Assembly: GCF_963678635.1 (NCBI RefSeq)
Contig: NC_087069.1
Location: 22,234,735-22,287,659 of the forward strand
Source of the DNA: Symsagittifera roscoffensis
Lineage: Eukaryota > Xenacoelomorpha > Acoela > Convolutidae
Reading direction: 5' to 3'
Length of the DNA stretch: 52,925 nt
The notes beneath the pieces were generated by a model. It was not told the origin of the DNA. It worked only from the letters and a program-made list of their open reading frames with translations, and did no database searches. How positions within the stretch are numbered: the first letter of the stretch is position 1; every line of letters begins with the position of its first letter. The position numbers and the translations under genes were made by a program. This document shows, in pieces, positions 10,925 to 24,470 of this stretch.

Positions 10925-13900
10925 CAAATAAAACACTCACAGACCCCATGTTTTGAGGTAAACAACATTTATTTGAGATACGTTTCAAAAATTTGAAGCA
11001 AAACACACCTGATATCAACATTCCTCTTCCTTTTCAGGCCGGTTCAGATGATCAATATAAACTCCGTTGGTCGAGCATATTCAGCAATTTCATAGAAATG
11101 GTTTCTTAAGTTTCTTCAAATTTTTAGGTGGCATTTACTAATACTAATTGACTCACTATTCACCTAAAATCTGATCTCAAAAAATCAAACTTCCTAAAAT
11201 GGAAAGATCTGGATCCATTTCATATCAGCTTGAAAAGTCACAATTATTTTAAATATCTTGTTTTAAATTTTTTTTACAAATAACACACGCACAGATCCCA
11301 GGTTTTGAGATACTATACCTTTATTTGAGATACGTTTTCGAAATTCAAAGGAAAAAACACCCGATATCACAAAAATCTTCATTTTTAACAAACTTGGTAG
11401 ATAAAAATTTGGAAAAACTGTAAGGCTTTCCCATACTTTCTTTGTTTTGAATTTTTTTGCTAAAATATAAGAAAGAGCTGAAAACTACGTTTATGCTCCA
11501 ATTGTTCAGTTTGGTGTAACAACTTGAAGTAAAAAGCGTTTTTGATCAACAAAAGGGTTGAGGCATGAGACTTAAATGTATTTAAACAACGCAAGGCCGG
11601 TTCAGATGTTCAATATAAACTCCGTTGGTCGAGCATACTCTGCAGTTTCATAGAAATGGTTTTTTAAGTTTCTTCAAATTTTTAAGTGACTTGTGCTAAT
11701 TGATTCACTATTCAGCTATAAAAGGATATCAAAAAATCAAGTTTCCTAAAATGGGGAGATCTGGTTCTGTTTCACATTAGCTTGAAAAGTCACAATTAGT
11801 TTACAAACCGTTTTTCAAAATATTTTACAAATAAAACACGCACAGACCCCATGATTTGAGGTAAACAACATTTATTTGAGATACGTTTCAAAAATTTGAA
11901 GCAAAACACACCTGATATCAACATTCCTCTTCCTTTTCAGGCCGGTTCAGATGATCAATATAAACTCCGTTGGTCGAGCATATTCAGCAATTTCATAGAA
12001 ATGGTTTCTTAAGTTTCTTCAAATTTTTAGGTGGCATTTACTAATACTAATTGACTCACTATTCACCTAAAATCTGATCTCAAAAAATCAAACTTCCTAA
12101 AATGGAAAGATCTGGATCCATTTCATATCAGCTTGAAAAGTCACAATTATTTTAAATATCTTGTTTTAAAATTTTTTTACAAATAACACACGCACAGATC
12201 CCAGGTTTTGAGATACTATACCTTTATTTGAGATACGTTTTCGAAATTCAAAGGAAAAAACACCCGATATCACAAAAATCTTCATTTTTAACAAACTTGG
12301 TAGATAAAAATTTGGAAAAACTGTAAGGCTTTCCCATACTTTCTTTGTTTTGAATTTTTTTGCTAAAATATAAGAAAGAGCTGAAAACTACGTTTATGCT
12401 CCAATTGTTCAGTTTGGTGTAACAACTTGAAGTAAAAAGCGTTTTTGATCAACAAAAGGGTTGAGGCATGAGACTTAAATGTATTTAAACAACGCAAGGC
12501 CGGTTCAGATGTTCAATATAAACTCCGTTGGTCGAGCATACTCTGCAGTTTCATAGAAATGGTTTTTTAAGTTTCTTCAAATTTTTAAGTGACTTGTGCT
12601 AAATGATTCACTATTCAGCTATAAAAGGATATCAAAAAATCAAGTTTCCTAAAATGGGGAGATCTGGTTCTGTTTCACATTAGCTTGAAAAGTCACAATT
12701 AGTTTACAAACCGTTTTTCAAAATATTTTACAAATAAAACACGCACAGACCCCATGATTTGAGGTAAACAACATTTATTTGAGATACGTTTCAAAAATTC
12801 GAAGCAAAACACACCTGATATCAATATTCCTCTTCCTTTTCAGGCCGGTTCAGATGATCAATATAAACTCCGTTGGTCGAGCATATTCAGCAATTTCATA
12901 GAAATGGTTTCTTAAATTTTTCTTCAAATTTTTAGGTGACATTTACTAATACTAATTGACTCACTATTCACCTAAAATCTGATCTCAAAAAATCAAACTT
13001 CCTAAAATGGAAAGATCTGGATCCATTTCATATCAGCTTGAAAAGTCACAATTATTTTAAATATCTTGTTTTAAAATTTTTTTACAAATAACACACGCAC
13101 AGATCCCAGGTTTTGAGATACTATACCTTTATTTGAGATACGTTTTCGAAATTCAAAGGAAAAAACACCCGATATCACAAAAATCTTCATTTTTAACAAA
13201 CTTGGTAGAAAAAAATTTGGAAAAACTGTAAGGCTTTCCCATACTTTCTTTGTTTTGAATTTTTTTGCTAAAATATAAGAAAGAGCTGAAAACTACGTTT
13301 ATGCTCCAATTGTTCAGTTTGGTGTAACAACTTGAAGTAAAAAGCGTTTTTGATCAACAAAAGGGTTGAGGCATGAGACTTAAATGTAGTTAAACAACGC
13401 AAGGCCGGTTCAGATGTTCAATATAAACTCCGTTGGTCGAGCATACTCTGCAGTTTCATAGAAATGGTTTTTTAAGTTTCTTCAAATTTTCAAGTGACTT
13501 GTGCTAATTGATTCACTATTCAGCTATAAAAGGATATCAAAAAATCATGTTTCCTAAAATGGGGAGATCTGGTTCTGTTTCACATTAGCTTGAAAAGTCA
13601 CAATTAGTTTACAAACCGTTTTTCAAAATATTTTACAAATAAAACACGCACAGACCCCATGATTTGAGGTAAACAACATTTATTTGAGATACGTTTCAAA
13701 AATTCGAAGCAAAACACACCTGATATCAACATTCCTCTTCCTTTTTAGGCCGGTTCAGATGATCAATATAAACTCCGTTGGTCGATCATATTCAGCAATT
13801 TCATAGAAATGGTTTCTTGAATTTTTCTTCAAATTTTTAGGTGACATTTACTAATACTAATTGACTCACTATTCACCTAAAATCTGATCTCAAAAAATCA

Positions 13901-14580
13901 AACTTCCTAAAATGGAAAGATCTGGATCCATTTCATATCAGCTTGAAAAGTCACAATTATTTTAAATATCTTGTTTTAAATTTTTTTTGCAAATAACACA
14001 CGCACAGATCCCAGGTTTTGAGATACTATACCTTTATTTGAGATACGTTTTCGAAATTCAAAGGAAAAAACACCCGATATCACAAAAATCTTCATTTTTA
14101 ACAAACTTGGTAGAAAAAAATTTGGAAAAACTGTAAGGCTTTCCCATACTTTCTTTGTTTTGAATTTTTTTGCTAAAATATAAGAAAGAGCTGAAAACTA
14201 CGTTTATGCTCCAATTGTTCAGTTTGGTGTAACAACTTGAAGTAAAAAGCGTTTTTGATCAACAAAAGGGTTGAGGCATGAGACTTAAATGTAGTTAAAC
14301 AACGCAAGGCCGGTTCAGATGTTCAATATAAACTCCGTTGGTCGAGCATACTCTGCAGTTTCATAGAAATGGTTTTTTAAGTTTCTTCAAATTTTTAAGT
14401 GACTTGTGCTAATTGATTCACTATTCAGCTATAAAAGGATATCAAAAAATCAAGTTTCCTAAAATGGGGAGATCTGGTTCTGTTTCACATTAGCTTGAAA
14501 AGTCACAATTAGTTTACAAACCGTTTTTCAAAATATTTTACAAATAAAACACGCACAGACCCCATGATTTGAGGTAATCA
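10925..14580. repeat. About 905-bp higher-order repeat, four copies
   Basis: The text GCCGGTTCAGATGATCAATA recurs at about 11040, 11942, 12844 and 13749, spacings of 902-905 bp. Each period contains one full monomer (about 550 bp) and one short monomer (about 350 bp). The short one lacks about 200 bp: it passes directly from CATTCCTCTTCCTTTT to the GGCCGGTTCAG box. Copies differ from each other by only a few substitutions and small indels, far less than neighbouring monomers differ, so this block is the most recently homogenised part of the array. Confidence 0.92.
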
Positions 14581-16279
14581 ACATTTATTTGAGATAAAAT
14601 TTAAAAAATCGAAAGAAAAAACACCTGATATCAACATTCCTCTTCATTTTCAACAAACTTGCTAGGTAAAAACTCGGAAAAGTTGTGAGGTTTTCCTGTA
14701 ATTTCTATTTTTTGAATTTTATGCCTAAAATATAAGAAAGAGCTGAAAATTATATTTATGCTCCTATTGTTAAGTTTGGTATAATAACTTGAAATTCAAA
14801 AACTTTTTTGATCAACAACAGGGATGGGGCATGCGATTAGTATGTAGTCGATTAATGTAATACCGGTTCAGATATTCAATGGAAACTCTGTTGGTCGAGC
14901 ATAATCAGCAATTTCGTAGAAATGGTTTCCTAAGTTTCTTCAAACTTTTAGGTGACTTTTGCTAATTGATTGACTTTTCAGCCAAAGAAGGATATCAAAA
15001 AATCAGGTTTCCTAAAATGGGAGATCTGGTTCTGTTTCACATTAGCTTGAAAAGTCAAAATTATTTTACAAATATATTACACACAGACCCCACGTTTTGA
15101 GGTTATCAACATTTATTTGAGGTACGTTTTGAAATTTCGAAGGAAAACACATCTGATATCAACATTCCACTTCATTTTCAACAAACTTAGTAAATAAAAT
15201 TTCGGAAAATTTTTAAAACTTTCCCGTAATTTCTACTTTTTGATTTTTATGCTAAAATATTAGAAAGAGTTGAAAATCATATTTATGCTCCTATTGTAAA
15301 GTTTGGTAAAATAACTTGAAATTCAAAATTTTTTTTGATCAACAACAAGGACGAGGCAAGCGCTTAATATGTACTCGAACAATGAAAAACTGGTTCAGAT
15401 ATTCAAAAGAAACTCTGTTGGACGAGCATATTCAACTTTTTCATAGAAGTGGTTCCATAAGTTTCTTCAAATTTTTAGGTGACTTTTACTAAATGATTGA
15501 CTATTCAGCTAAAAAGCTTGAAACGTCACAACTATTTTACAAATCTTGTTTTAAACTTTTTTAAAATAACACACCCACATACCCCACGTTTTGAGAAACT
15601 AAACCTTTATTCGAGATACGTTTTGAAAGTCGAAAGAAAAGACACCTGATATCAACATTTTTCTTCTTTTTTTACGTTTAACAAACTTGTTAGGTAATAG
15701 TTCGGAAAAATTTTAAGGCTTTCCGAAACTTTCTATGTTTTGAGATTCATGCTAAAATTTAAGAAAGAGCTGAAAACAATGTATATGCTCCACATGTTCA
15801 GTTTGGTAATATAACCTGATATACAAAAACTTTTTTCATCAATAACAGGGTTGAGACAAGCGACTATTTTGTAGTCGAACAATGCATTACCGATTCAGAT
15901 ATTCAATAGAAACTCTGTTGGTCGAGCATATTCAGCAAATTCTTGGAAATGGTTTCTTAGGTTTCCAATAAATTTTTAGGTGACTTTTACTAATTGATTG
16001 ACTATTTAGCTAAAAAGATATCAAAAATCTGGTTTCCTAAATTGAGGTGATCTGGTTCTGCTTCACATTAGCTTGAAAAGTCAAAATTATTTTTTTACAA
16101 AAAATACACGCAGAGACCACACGTAGATAACAAACTTAGTAGATAAAGTTTCGGAAAATTTTCAAGGCTTTCCCGTGATTTCTATTTTTTTGAATTTTAT
16201 GCTAAAGCAAAATAAATAGCTGAAAACCATATTTATGCTCTTATTGTTAAGTTTGGTCTAATAATTTGAAACTCAAAAA

Positions 16280-18560
16280 CTTTTTTGATCAACAACAAGG
16301 ACGAGGCAAGCTCTTAATATGTACTCGAACAATGCAATACTGGTTCAGATATTCAATATAAACTCTGTTGGTTGAGCATATTCAGCAAGTTCATAGAAGT
16401 GTTTTTTAGGTTTAGTTCAAATTTTTAGGTGACTTTTACTAATTGATTGACTTTTTAGCTAAAAAAATATCAAAAAATCTGGTTTCCTAAAATGAGGAGA
16501 TCTGGTTCTGCTTCACATTAGCTTGAAAAGTCAAATTTATTTTACAAAATTTGTTTCAAATTGATTTACAATTAACACACGCAGAGACCACACGTTTTGA
16601 GGTTATCATTTTTTTATTTGTGATACATTTTAAAAATTTGAAGGAAAACACACCTGATATCAACATTACTCTTCATTTTCAAAAAACTTTTAAGGCTTTC
16701 CCGTAATTTCTTTTTTTTTGATTTTTATGCTAAAATATAAGAAAGAGCTGAAAAATATATATTTATGCTCCTATGGTTAATTTTGGTACAAAAACTTGGT
16801 ACAAACTATATTTTGGATTTTATGCTAAAATATGAGAAAGAGCTAAAAATCATTTTTATGCTCCTATTGTTAAGTTTGGTATAATAACTTGAAATTCAGA
16901 AACTTTTTTGATCAACACTAGGGATGAGGCAAGCGACTAATATGTAGTCGACCAATGCAATACCGGTTCAGACATTCAATAGAAACTCTGTTGGTCGAGC
17001 ATAATCAGCAATTTCATAGAAATGGTTTCTCAAGTTTCTTCAAATTTTTAGGTGACTTTTACTAATTGATTGACTATTCAGCCAAAAAAGGATATCAAAA
17101 AATCAGGTTTTCTAAAATGGGGAGATCTGGTTCTGTTTCACATCAGCTCGAAAAGTCACAATTGATTTACAAACCTTGTTTCAAAATACTTTACAAATAT
17201 AACACGAGCTGACCCCACGTTTTGAGGTAATTAACAAATATTTAAGATACGTTTGAAAAACTCGAAGAAAAATAATTCTGATATCAACATTCTTCTTCAT
17301 TTTCAACAAACTTGGCAGGTAAAAATTTGGAAAATTTTTAATGCTTTCCCGTAATTTCTTTTTTTTTTGGATTTTATGCAAAAAATTAAGAAGAGCTGAA
17401 AGTCATATTTATGCTCCCATTGTTAAGTTTGGTATAATAACTTGAAGTTCATAAACTTTTTTGATCAATAACAAGGACGAGGCAAGCTCTTAATATGTAC
17501 TCGAACAATGCAATACTGGTTCAGATATTCAATATAAACGATGTTGGTTGAGCATATTCAGCAAGTTCATAGAAGTGTTTTTTAGGTTTCTTCAAATTTT
17601 TAGGTGACTTTTACTAATTGATTGACTTTTTAGCTAAAAAGATATCAATAAATCTGGTTTCCTAAAATGATGAGATCTGGTTCTGCTTCACATTAGCTTG
17701 AATAGTCAAATTTATTTTACAAACTTTGTTTCAAATTGATTTACAATTAACACACGCAGAGACCACACGTTTTGAGGTTATCATTTTTTTATTTGTGATA
17801 CGTTTTAAAAATTTGATTGAAAACACACCTGATATCAACATTACTCTTCATTTTCAAAAAACTTGGTAGGAAAAAATTCGGAAAATTTTTAAGGCTTTCC
17901 CGTAATTTCTTTTTTTTTTATTTTTATGCTAAATATAAGAAAGAACTGAAAAATATATATTTATGCTCCTATGGTTAATTTTGGTATAATAACTTGAAAT
18001 TCAGAAACTTTTTTGATCAACACTAGGGATGAGGCAAGCGACTAATATGTAGTCAACCAATGCAATACCGGTTCAGACATTCAATAGAAACTCTGTTGGT
18101 CGAGCATAATCAGCAATTTCATAGAAATGGTTTCTCAAGTTTCTTCAAATTTTTAGGTGACTTTTACTAATTGATTGACTATTCAGCCAAAAAAGGATAT
18201 CAAAAAATCAGGTTTTCTAAAATGGGGAGATCTGGTTCTGTTTCACATCAGCTCGAAAAGTCACAATTGATTTACAAACCTTGTTTCAAAATACTTTACA
18301 AATATAAAACGAGCAGACCCCACGTTTTGAGGTAATAACAAATATTTAAGATACGTTTGAAAAACTCGAAGGAAAATAATTCTGATATCAACATTCTTCT
18401 TCATTTTCAACAAACTTGGCAGGTAAAAATTCGGAAAATTTTTAATGCTTTCCCGTAATTTCTATTTTTTGGATTTTATGCAAAAAATTAACAAGAGCTG
18501 AAAGTCATATTTATGCTCCTATTGTTAAGTTTGGTATAATAACTTGAAGTTCAAAAACTT
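16280..18560. repeat. Second local higher-order repeat, about 1.1-kb dimer, two copies
   Basis: The variant GACGAGGCAAGCTCTTAATA occurs at about 16300 and 17474, and the variant with ACTAGGGATGAGGCAAGCG at about 16917 and 18021. The two dimers are nearly identical. The first is about 75 bp longer because a piece reading TTTTGGATTTTATGCTAAAA plus flanks is repeated near 16800-16860. This amplification is independent of the 905 bp repeat. Confidence 0.8.
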
Positions 18561-19077
18561 TTTTGATCAATAACAAGGACGAGGCAAAAGCTTAACCTGT
18601 ACTCGAACAATGCAAAACTGGTTCAGATATTCAAAAGAAACTCTGTTGGACGAGCATATTCAACATTTTCAGAGAAGTGGTTCCTTAAGTTTCTTCAAAT
18701 TTTTAGGTGAATTTTACTGAATGATTGACTATTCAGCTACAAAGATATCGAAAAATCTGTTTCCTAAAATGGGGAGATCTGGTTCTGTTTCACATTAGAT
18801 TGAAAAGTCAAAATTATTTTACAAACCTTGTTTTAAAAAATTTCACAAATAACACACGCGCAGACCACACGCTTTGAGGTAAGCAACATTTATTTGAGAA
18901 AAAATTTAAAAGTTTGAATGAAAACACTGATGGTATCAACATTCCTCTTCATTTTCAACAAACTTGGTAGGTAAAAATTCGGAAAATTTTTAATGCTTTC
19001 CCGTAATTTCTTTTTTTTGGATTTTATGCTAAAAATTGAGAAAGAGCTGAAAATCATATTTATGATCCTATTGTTAA

Positions 19078-19880
19078 GTTTGGTATAATAAATTGAATTT
19101 CAGAAACTTTTTTGATCAACAAAAGGGATGAAGCATACGACAAATATGTAATTGAACAATGTAATACCGGTTCAGACATTCATTTGATACTCTGTTGGTC
19201 GAGCATATTCAGCAATTTCATAGAAGTGGTTTCTTAAGTTTCTTCAAATTTTCAGGTGACACTTACTAAATGATTGACTATTTAGCTAAAAAGAAATCGA
19301 AAAATCTGGTTTCCTGAAATGGGGAGATCTGGCTCTGTTTCACATTAGCTTGAAAAGTCAAAATTATTTTACAAATCTTGTTTCAAAAAAATTCACAAAA
19401 ATTACACGCACAGACCACACGTTTTGAGGTAAGCAACATTTATTTGAGAAACAATGTAAAAGTTCGAAGGAAAACACTGATGACATCAACATTTCTCTTC
19501 ATTTTCAACAAAATTGGTAGGTAAAAGGTCGGAAAATTTTTAAAGCTTTAAAGCTTTAAAGCTTTATAATAACTTGAAATTCAGAAATTTTTTTGATCAA
19601 CAAAAGGCATGAGGCATACGACAAATATGTAGTTGAACAACGCAATACCGGTTCAGACATTCAATTGAAACTCTGTATAATAAATTGAATTTCAGAAACT
19701 TTTTTGATCAACAAAAGGGATGAAGCATACGACAAATATGTAATTGAACAATGTAATACCGGTTCAGACATTCATTTGATACTCTGTTTGTCGAGCATAT
19801 TCAGCAATTTCATAGAAGTGGTTTCTTAAGTTTCTTCAAATTTTCAGGTGACACTTACTAAAGGATTGACTATTTAGCTA
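19078..19880. repeat. Duplicated monomer, about 598-bp offset
   Basis: The text ATAATAAATTGAATTTCAGA followed by AACAAAAGGGATGAAGCATA is found near 19085 and again near 19677, and similarity continues through the GAGATCTGG box. Between the two copies lies a partial monomer. The short spacing and near identity indicate a recent local duplication. Confidence 0.8.
19536..19566. repeat. Short AAAGCTTT tandem repeat
   Basis: Three to four head-to-tail copies of TTAAAGCT mark the point where a monomer is interrupted before its normal continuation. It is self-complementary, so it may mark a slippage or break site. Confidence 0.8.
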
Positions 19881-20960
19881 AAAAGAAATCGAAAAATCTG
19901 GTTTCCTAAAATGGGGAGAACTAGTTCTGTTTCACATTAGCTTGAAAAGTCAAAGTTATTTTACAAATCTTGTTTTTAAAAAAATTCACAAATATTACAC
20001 GCACAGACCACACGTTTTGAGGTAAGCAACATTTATTTTAGAATTAATGTAAAAATTCGAAGGAAAACACTGATGACATCAACATTTCTCTTCATTTTCA
20101 ACAAACTTGGTAGGTAAAAGTTCGGAAAATTTTTAAAGCTTTACCGTAATTTCTCTATTTTGGATTTTATGCTAAAATATGAGAAAAAGCTAAAAATCAT
20201 TTTTATGCTCCTATTGTTAAGTTTGGTATAATAACTTGAAATTCAGAAATTTTTTTGATCAACAAAAGGGATCAAGCATACGACAATTATGTAGTTGAAA
20301 ATTGCAATGCCGGTTCAGATATTCAATTGAAACTCTGTTGGTCGAGCATATTCAGCAATTTCTTGGAAATGGTTTCTTAGGTTTCCAATAAGACTTTTGC
20401 TAATTGATTCACAACTCAGCTGAAAAGATATCAAAAAAACTAGTTTCCTAAAATGGAGAGATCTGGTTCTGTTTCTCATTAGCTTGAAAAGTCAAAATTA
20501 TTTCACAAATCTTGTTTCAAAAAATTTCACAAATAAAACACGCACAGACCACACGTTTTGAGCTAAGCAACATTTATTTGAGAATTAGTGTAAAAATTCG
20601 AAGGAAAACACTGATGACATCAACATTTCTCTTCATTTTCAACAAACGTGGTAGGTAAAAATTCGGAAAATTTTTAATGCTTTCCCGTAATTTATATTTT
20701 TTGAATTTTATGCCTAAAATATAAGAAAGGGCTGAAAATCATATTTATGCTCCTATTATTATGATTGGTATAATAACTTGAATTTAAATTTTTTTTGATC
20801 AACAACACGGATGTGGCGAGCGCTTAATAGGTACTCGAACATTGCAATACTGGTTCAGATACTCAATAGAAAATCTGTTGGTCGAGCCTATTCAGCAATT
20901 TCATAGAAATGATTTCTTAAGTTTATTCAAATTTTCAGGTGATTTTTACTAATTGATTGG

Positions 20961-20983
20961 CTATTCAGAGATTGTCTGAATAG
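20961..20983. repeat. Small perfect inverted repeat in one monomer
   Basis: Arms CTATTCAG and CTGAATAG surround a 7-nt loop. It arose by an extra, partly inverted copy of the CTATTCAG box present in every monomer; other monomers lack it. Confidence 0.8.
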
Positions 20984-22954
20984 AGAGATTGTCTTGATTG
21001 GCTAAACAAGTTTCCTAAATTGTCGAGATCTGGTTCTGCTATTAGCTTGAAAAGTCAAAATTTTTTTTACAAAACCTTGTTTCAAATTGATTTACAAATA
21101 ACACACGCAGAGACCACACGTTTTGAAAGAACCATTTTTTATTTGAGATACGTTTTAAAAATTTGAAGGAAAACACACCTGATATCAACATTCCTCTTCA
21201 TTTTTAATAAACTTGGTAGGTAAAAATTCGGAAATTTTTTAAGGCTTTCCCGTAATTTCAATTTTTTGAAATTTATGCTAAAATATAAGAAAGTGCTGAA
21301 AATTATGTTTCTGATCCTATGGTTAATTTGGGTATAATAACTTGAAATTCAAAATTTTTTTTGATGAACAACAGGGATGAGGCAAGCGACTAATATGTAG
21401 TCGACCAATGCAATACCGGTTCAGATGTTCAATAGAAACTCTGTTGGTCGAGCACAATCAGCAATTTCATAGAAATGGTTTCTTAAGTTTCTTGAAATTT
21501 TTAGGTGACTTGTGCTAATTGATTCACTATTCAGCTAAAAAGATATCAAAAAAACTGGTTTTTTAAAATGGGGAGATCTGGTTCTGTTTCACCTTAGCTT
21601 GAAAAGTCACCATTAATTTACAAATCGTATATATATCATATAACATATATTAAAACATATATTTGAGATACGTTTTAGAAATCCTAAGGAAAACACACCT
21701 GCTATCATTATTCCTCTTCCTTTTCAACAAACTTGGTAGGTAAATTTCGGAAAAAATTTTTAGGCTTTCCCGTAATTTTTGCTTTTTTGAATTTTATGCT
21801 AAATTTTAAGAAAGAGCTGAAATTTATATTTATGCTCCTATTGTTAAGTTTGGTATGATAACTTGAAATAAAAAGCTTTTTTGATCAACAAAAGGGATGA
21901 GGCATGCGATTTAAAAGCAGTCGAACAAGGCAGGGCCGGTTCAGATATTCAATAGAAGTTCTGTTGGTCGAGCATAATCAACAATTTCATAGAAATGGTT
22001 TCTCAAGCTTCTTCCAATTTATTAGGTGACTTTTACTAATTGATTGACTATTCAGCTAAGAAAGAACAACCAAAAATCAGGCTTCCTAAAATGGGGAGAT
22101 CTGGTTCTGTTTCACATTAGCTTGAAAGCTCACAATTAGTTTCCAAACCTTTATTTTAAAACATGTTACCAATAACACTCGCAACGGCCCAGCATTTTGA
22201 GGTACTCAACGTTTATTTGAGATACGTTTTTGAAGCTCGAAGAATTTCAACTGATATCAACATCCCTCTTTTTTTTAACAAACTTGATAGATAAACAATT
22301 CGGAGTTTTTTTTAATGATTTCCCATTCTTTCTATGTTTTGAAATTCATGCTAAAATATAAAAAAGCTGAAAATGGTTAGGCTCCAATTGTTCAGTTTGG
22401 TGTACTGAGCTGAAACACAAAAGACTTCATAAAGTATCTCCAACAATTTTTTACGGCTGTTTAGTCAAAAACATTTTCCTGACAAACCAGCTCGATCATA
22501 TAGCAGGTTTAAAATTCAATTAAATTGACAATTGGTAATCGTTTTTCATTTCAACGAAGCTATATCAATAAAAAACAACATTCCGTTTTTCAGAAAACTC
22601 AACGGAATACATATAAGCAGCTCTTTGATGTTTGTGCCTGCGAATTTTGAACATATAAAGGCCAATAAGGCCTATAAGGCTAAAAAGTCCTAACTTCGAA
22701 CATTTTAGAGCCTAAATTAGCTATCAAATTGCAATTAGTCTGAGCCTGGAATGATTTTATGTTGATTGGTTGCTCGAATCAGCAAAATCAAGAGACAAAC
22801 AGTCAACTTTTTTACTTGTATTTGGTTTAATTTTTTAAAGTATTTTTAAAACAACTGATTATTAGATTTGAACTGTGATAACATGAAAAACTGAAGCAAA
22901 TAATGCAACATTGTTTTTCTTTATTATCACGTATTATCTTTATCAGATAATAAG

Positions 22955-23246
22955 ATGACATCAATCTATGCGTATGTCCTGATGAAAACAAAATTTCAAC
23001 TTATTTGAGTTTTCAACTGAGGATATCGCACACGCTGATTCAGGTTTGAGAAAGAAACAACTTAAACCTTCAAGGCATTGCGAGGAAGAACGTCTAGTAT
23101 ATAAAAAAACGGACTATCTTTTGATCAACAAAAGAGATGAGGCAAGCGACCAATATGTAGTCGAACAATGCAATACTGGTTCAGATATTCAACAGAAACT
23201 CGGTTGGCCGAGCACTTATAGCAATTTCATAGCAACGATATCTTAA
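22955..23246 (+). pseudogene. Block B copy 4: best preserved 3' exon, source-like copy of the satellite
   Basis: After TTTATCAG the frame begins MTSIYAYVL, then one frameshift near 23000; from about 23004 the frame is open through STEDIAHADSGLRKK, KKTDYLLINKRDEASDQ, YVVEQCNTGSDIQQK and LGWPSTYSNFIATIS to a TAA at 23244-23246. It is the copy that has Gln codons (CAA and CAG) at the two places where satellite monomers have TAA and TAG. The 3' half is therefore the closest thing to the ancestral coding sequence. Family unknown; polar, no membrane segment, one Cys (EQC). It could still be translated from an internal start but the frameshift argues for a pseudogene. Confidence 0.6.
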
Positions 23247-24183
23247 GTTTCTTTAAATTCAACGGTGAGTTATACTAATTGATTCATTATTCAGCTAAAA
23301 AAGTATCAAAAAATCAGTTTTTTTTAAATGAGGAGATCTAGCTCTTTTTCACATTAGCTTGAAAATCATATTAAGGTGTCGAAATATGAATAAAAAACAC
23401 ATAATTTTAAACATCGTTCCATAGAAATCAATTCAATTAAATCTAATGAATCTCAGCCAAACAAAAATTCTTTCCCATATATATGTGACAATCAATTTAC
23501 AATCATTGTTGTAAAATATGGCAACAGTTCGGAAGTAGGTAGCCTATTCGAAAAACTTTGAGGTTTGCCCATATTTTTGTCTGTTTGATTTATATGCTAA
23601 AACATAAGAAAGAGCTGAAAATTTGTATATGGTCCAATAGTTCAGTTCGGTATAATAATTTAAAAAACCCAAGATTTTCCAAATGTACGACAATATTTTC
23701 AAAACAGTTTTTGTCAAAAAATTATTTCACAAATAAGCCCAGCTCGATCATACCGCGGGCTTAAATTTTAGTCAGATTGATAGTTGGTAATTCTTTTTCT
23801 CAACAAAATTCTTTTCTTTTCAAAAATGCTACAATATTTAAAAGGTTTAGTTTTTTTGAATATTCAACTGGATATACAAAACAAACTCCTTGCGATGACT
23901 TTATATGATTGTTTATTCCGATTTTGAACAATTTAGGGCCAATAAGCTTAGTATAGCTGTCAAGTTGCATTTAGTCTGATTTTGTAAACAGTATTAGGTA
24001 ATGGAATGCTCGAATTTACAAACACGTGCGACAACTTTCATTTTTATCCGTGGTTTGATACTTTGAAATTTTGAAGACAGATGATTTTTAGATTTGAGCT
24101 ATGATAACAAGAAAAGTTATAGTAAAATTTACACCTTCATTTTTAAACATTGTGGGTCGCCTTTTAACAGATAATCAGCCAAG

Positions 24184-24470
24184 ATGAAATCAATCGACGC
24201 GTATGCCGTGAAGAAACCATCGCTTTTTTCAAGTAATTGATTCCTCAACTGAGGATATCATAGATGCTGATTCAGGTTTGAGAAAAAAATGACCGAAGAA
24301 ATCTGAGCAATTTCAAATAAAAACACCCAGTAAATCAAAAATAGAGCGGATGTTCTTTTAATCAATAACGGGGATGGGACAAGCTCTTAATATGTAGTCG
24401 AGTAATGCAATGCCGATTAAGATATTCATTCCAAACTCGGTTGGTCGAGCTTTTTAATTGTTTTCTTAGA
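24184..24470 (+). pseudogene. Block B copy 5: decayed terminal exon
   Basis: It starts ATGAAATCAATCGACGCG after TTTTAACAG and keeps the order of boxes of copy 4 (GAGGATATCATAGATGCTGA, GATTCAGGTTTGAGAAA, then TATGTAGTCGAG and the CTCGGTTGGTCGAGC box). Frameshifts occur in the first 60 bases, and stops replace codons in the 3' half. Non-coding now. Confidence 0.6.

Larger units (their letters stand above)
10443..22430. repeat. About 550-bp satellite, some 20-25 monomers
   Basis: The box GGGGAGATCTGGTTCTG or its variants recurs at about 11207, 11758, 12106, 12660, 13012, 13566, 13919, 14470, 15023, 16049, 16498, 17126, 17676, 18227, 18777, 19326, 20460, 21030, 21570 and 22099; a typical spacing is 549-554 bp. 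Each monomer also has a CTGATATCAACATTC box, TTTTTGATCAACAA, GGTTCAGATATTCAATAG, TTTCATAGAAATGG and CTAATTGATTGACTATTCAG. The segment from GGGATGAGGCAAGCGAC to GTTTCTTAA corresponds codon by codon to the 3' half of exon B and ends at the same TAA stop. All monomers are head to tail. Confidence 0.92.

Noticed and set aside
10443-22430. CRISPR-like array because of regular spacing
   Set aside because: The units are about 550 bp and similar along their whole length; there are no short repeats with unique spacers, and the context is eukaryotic.
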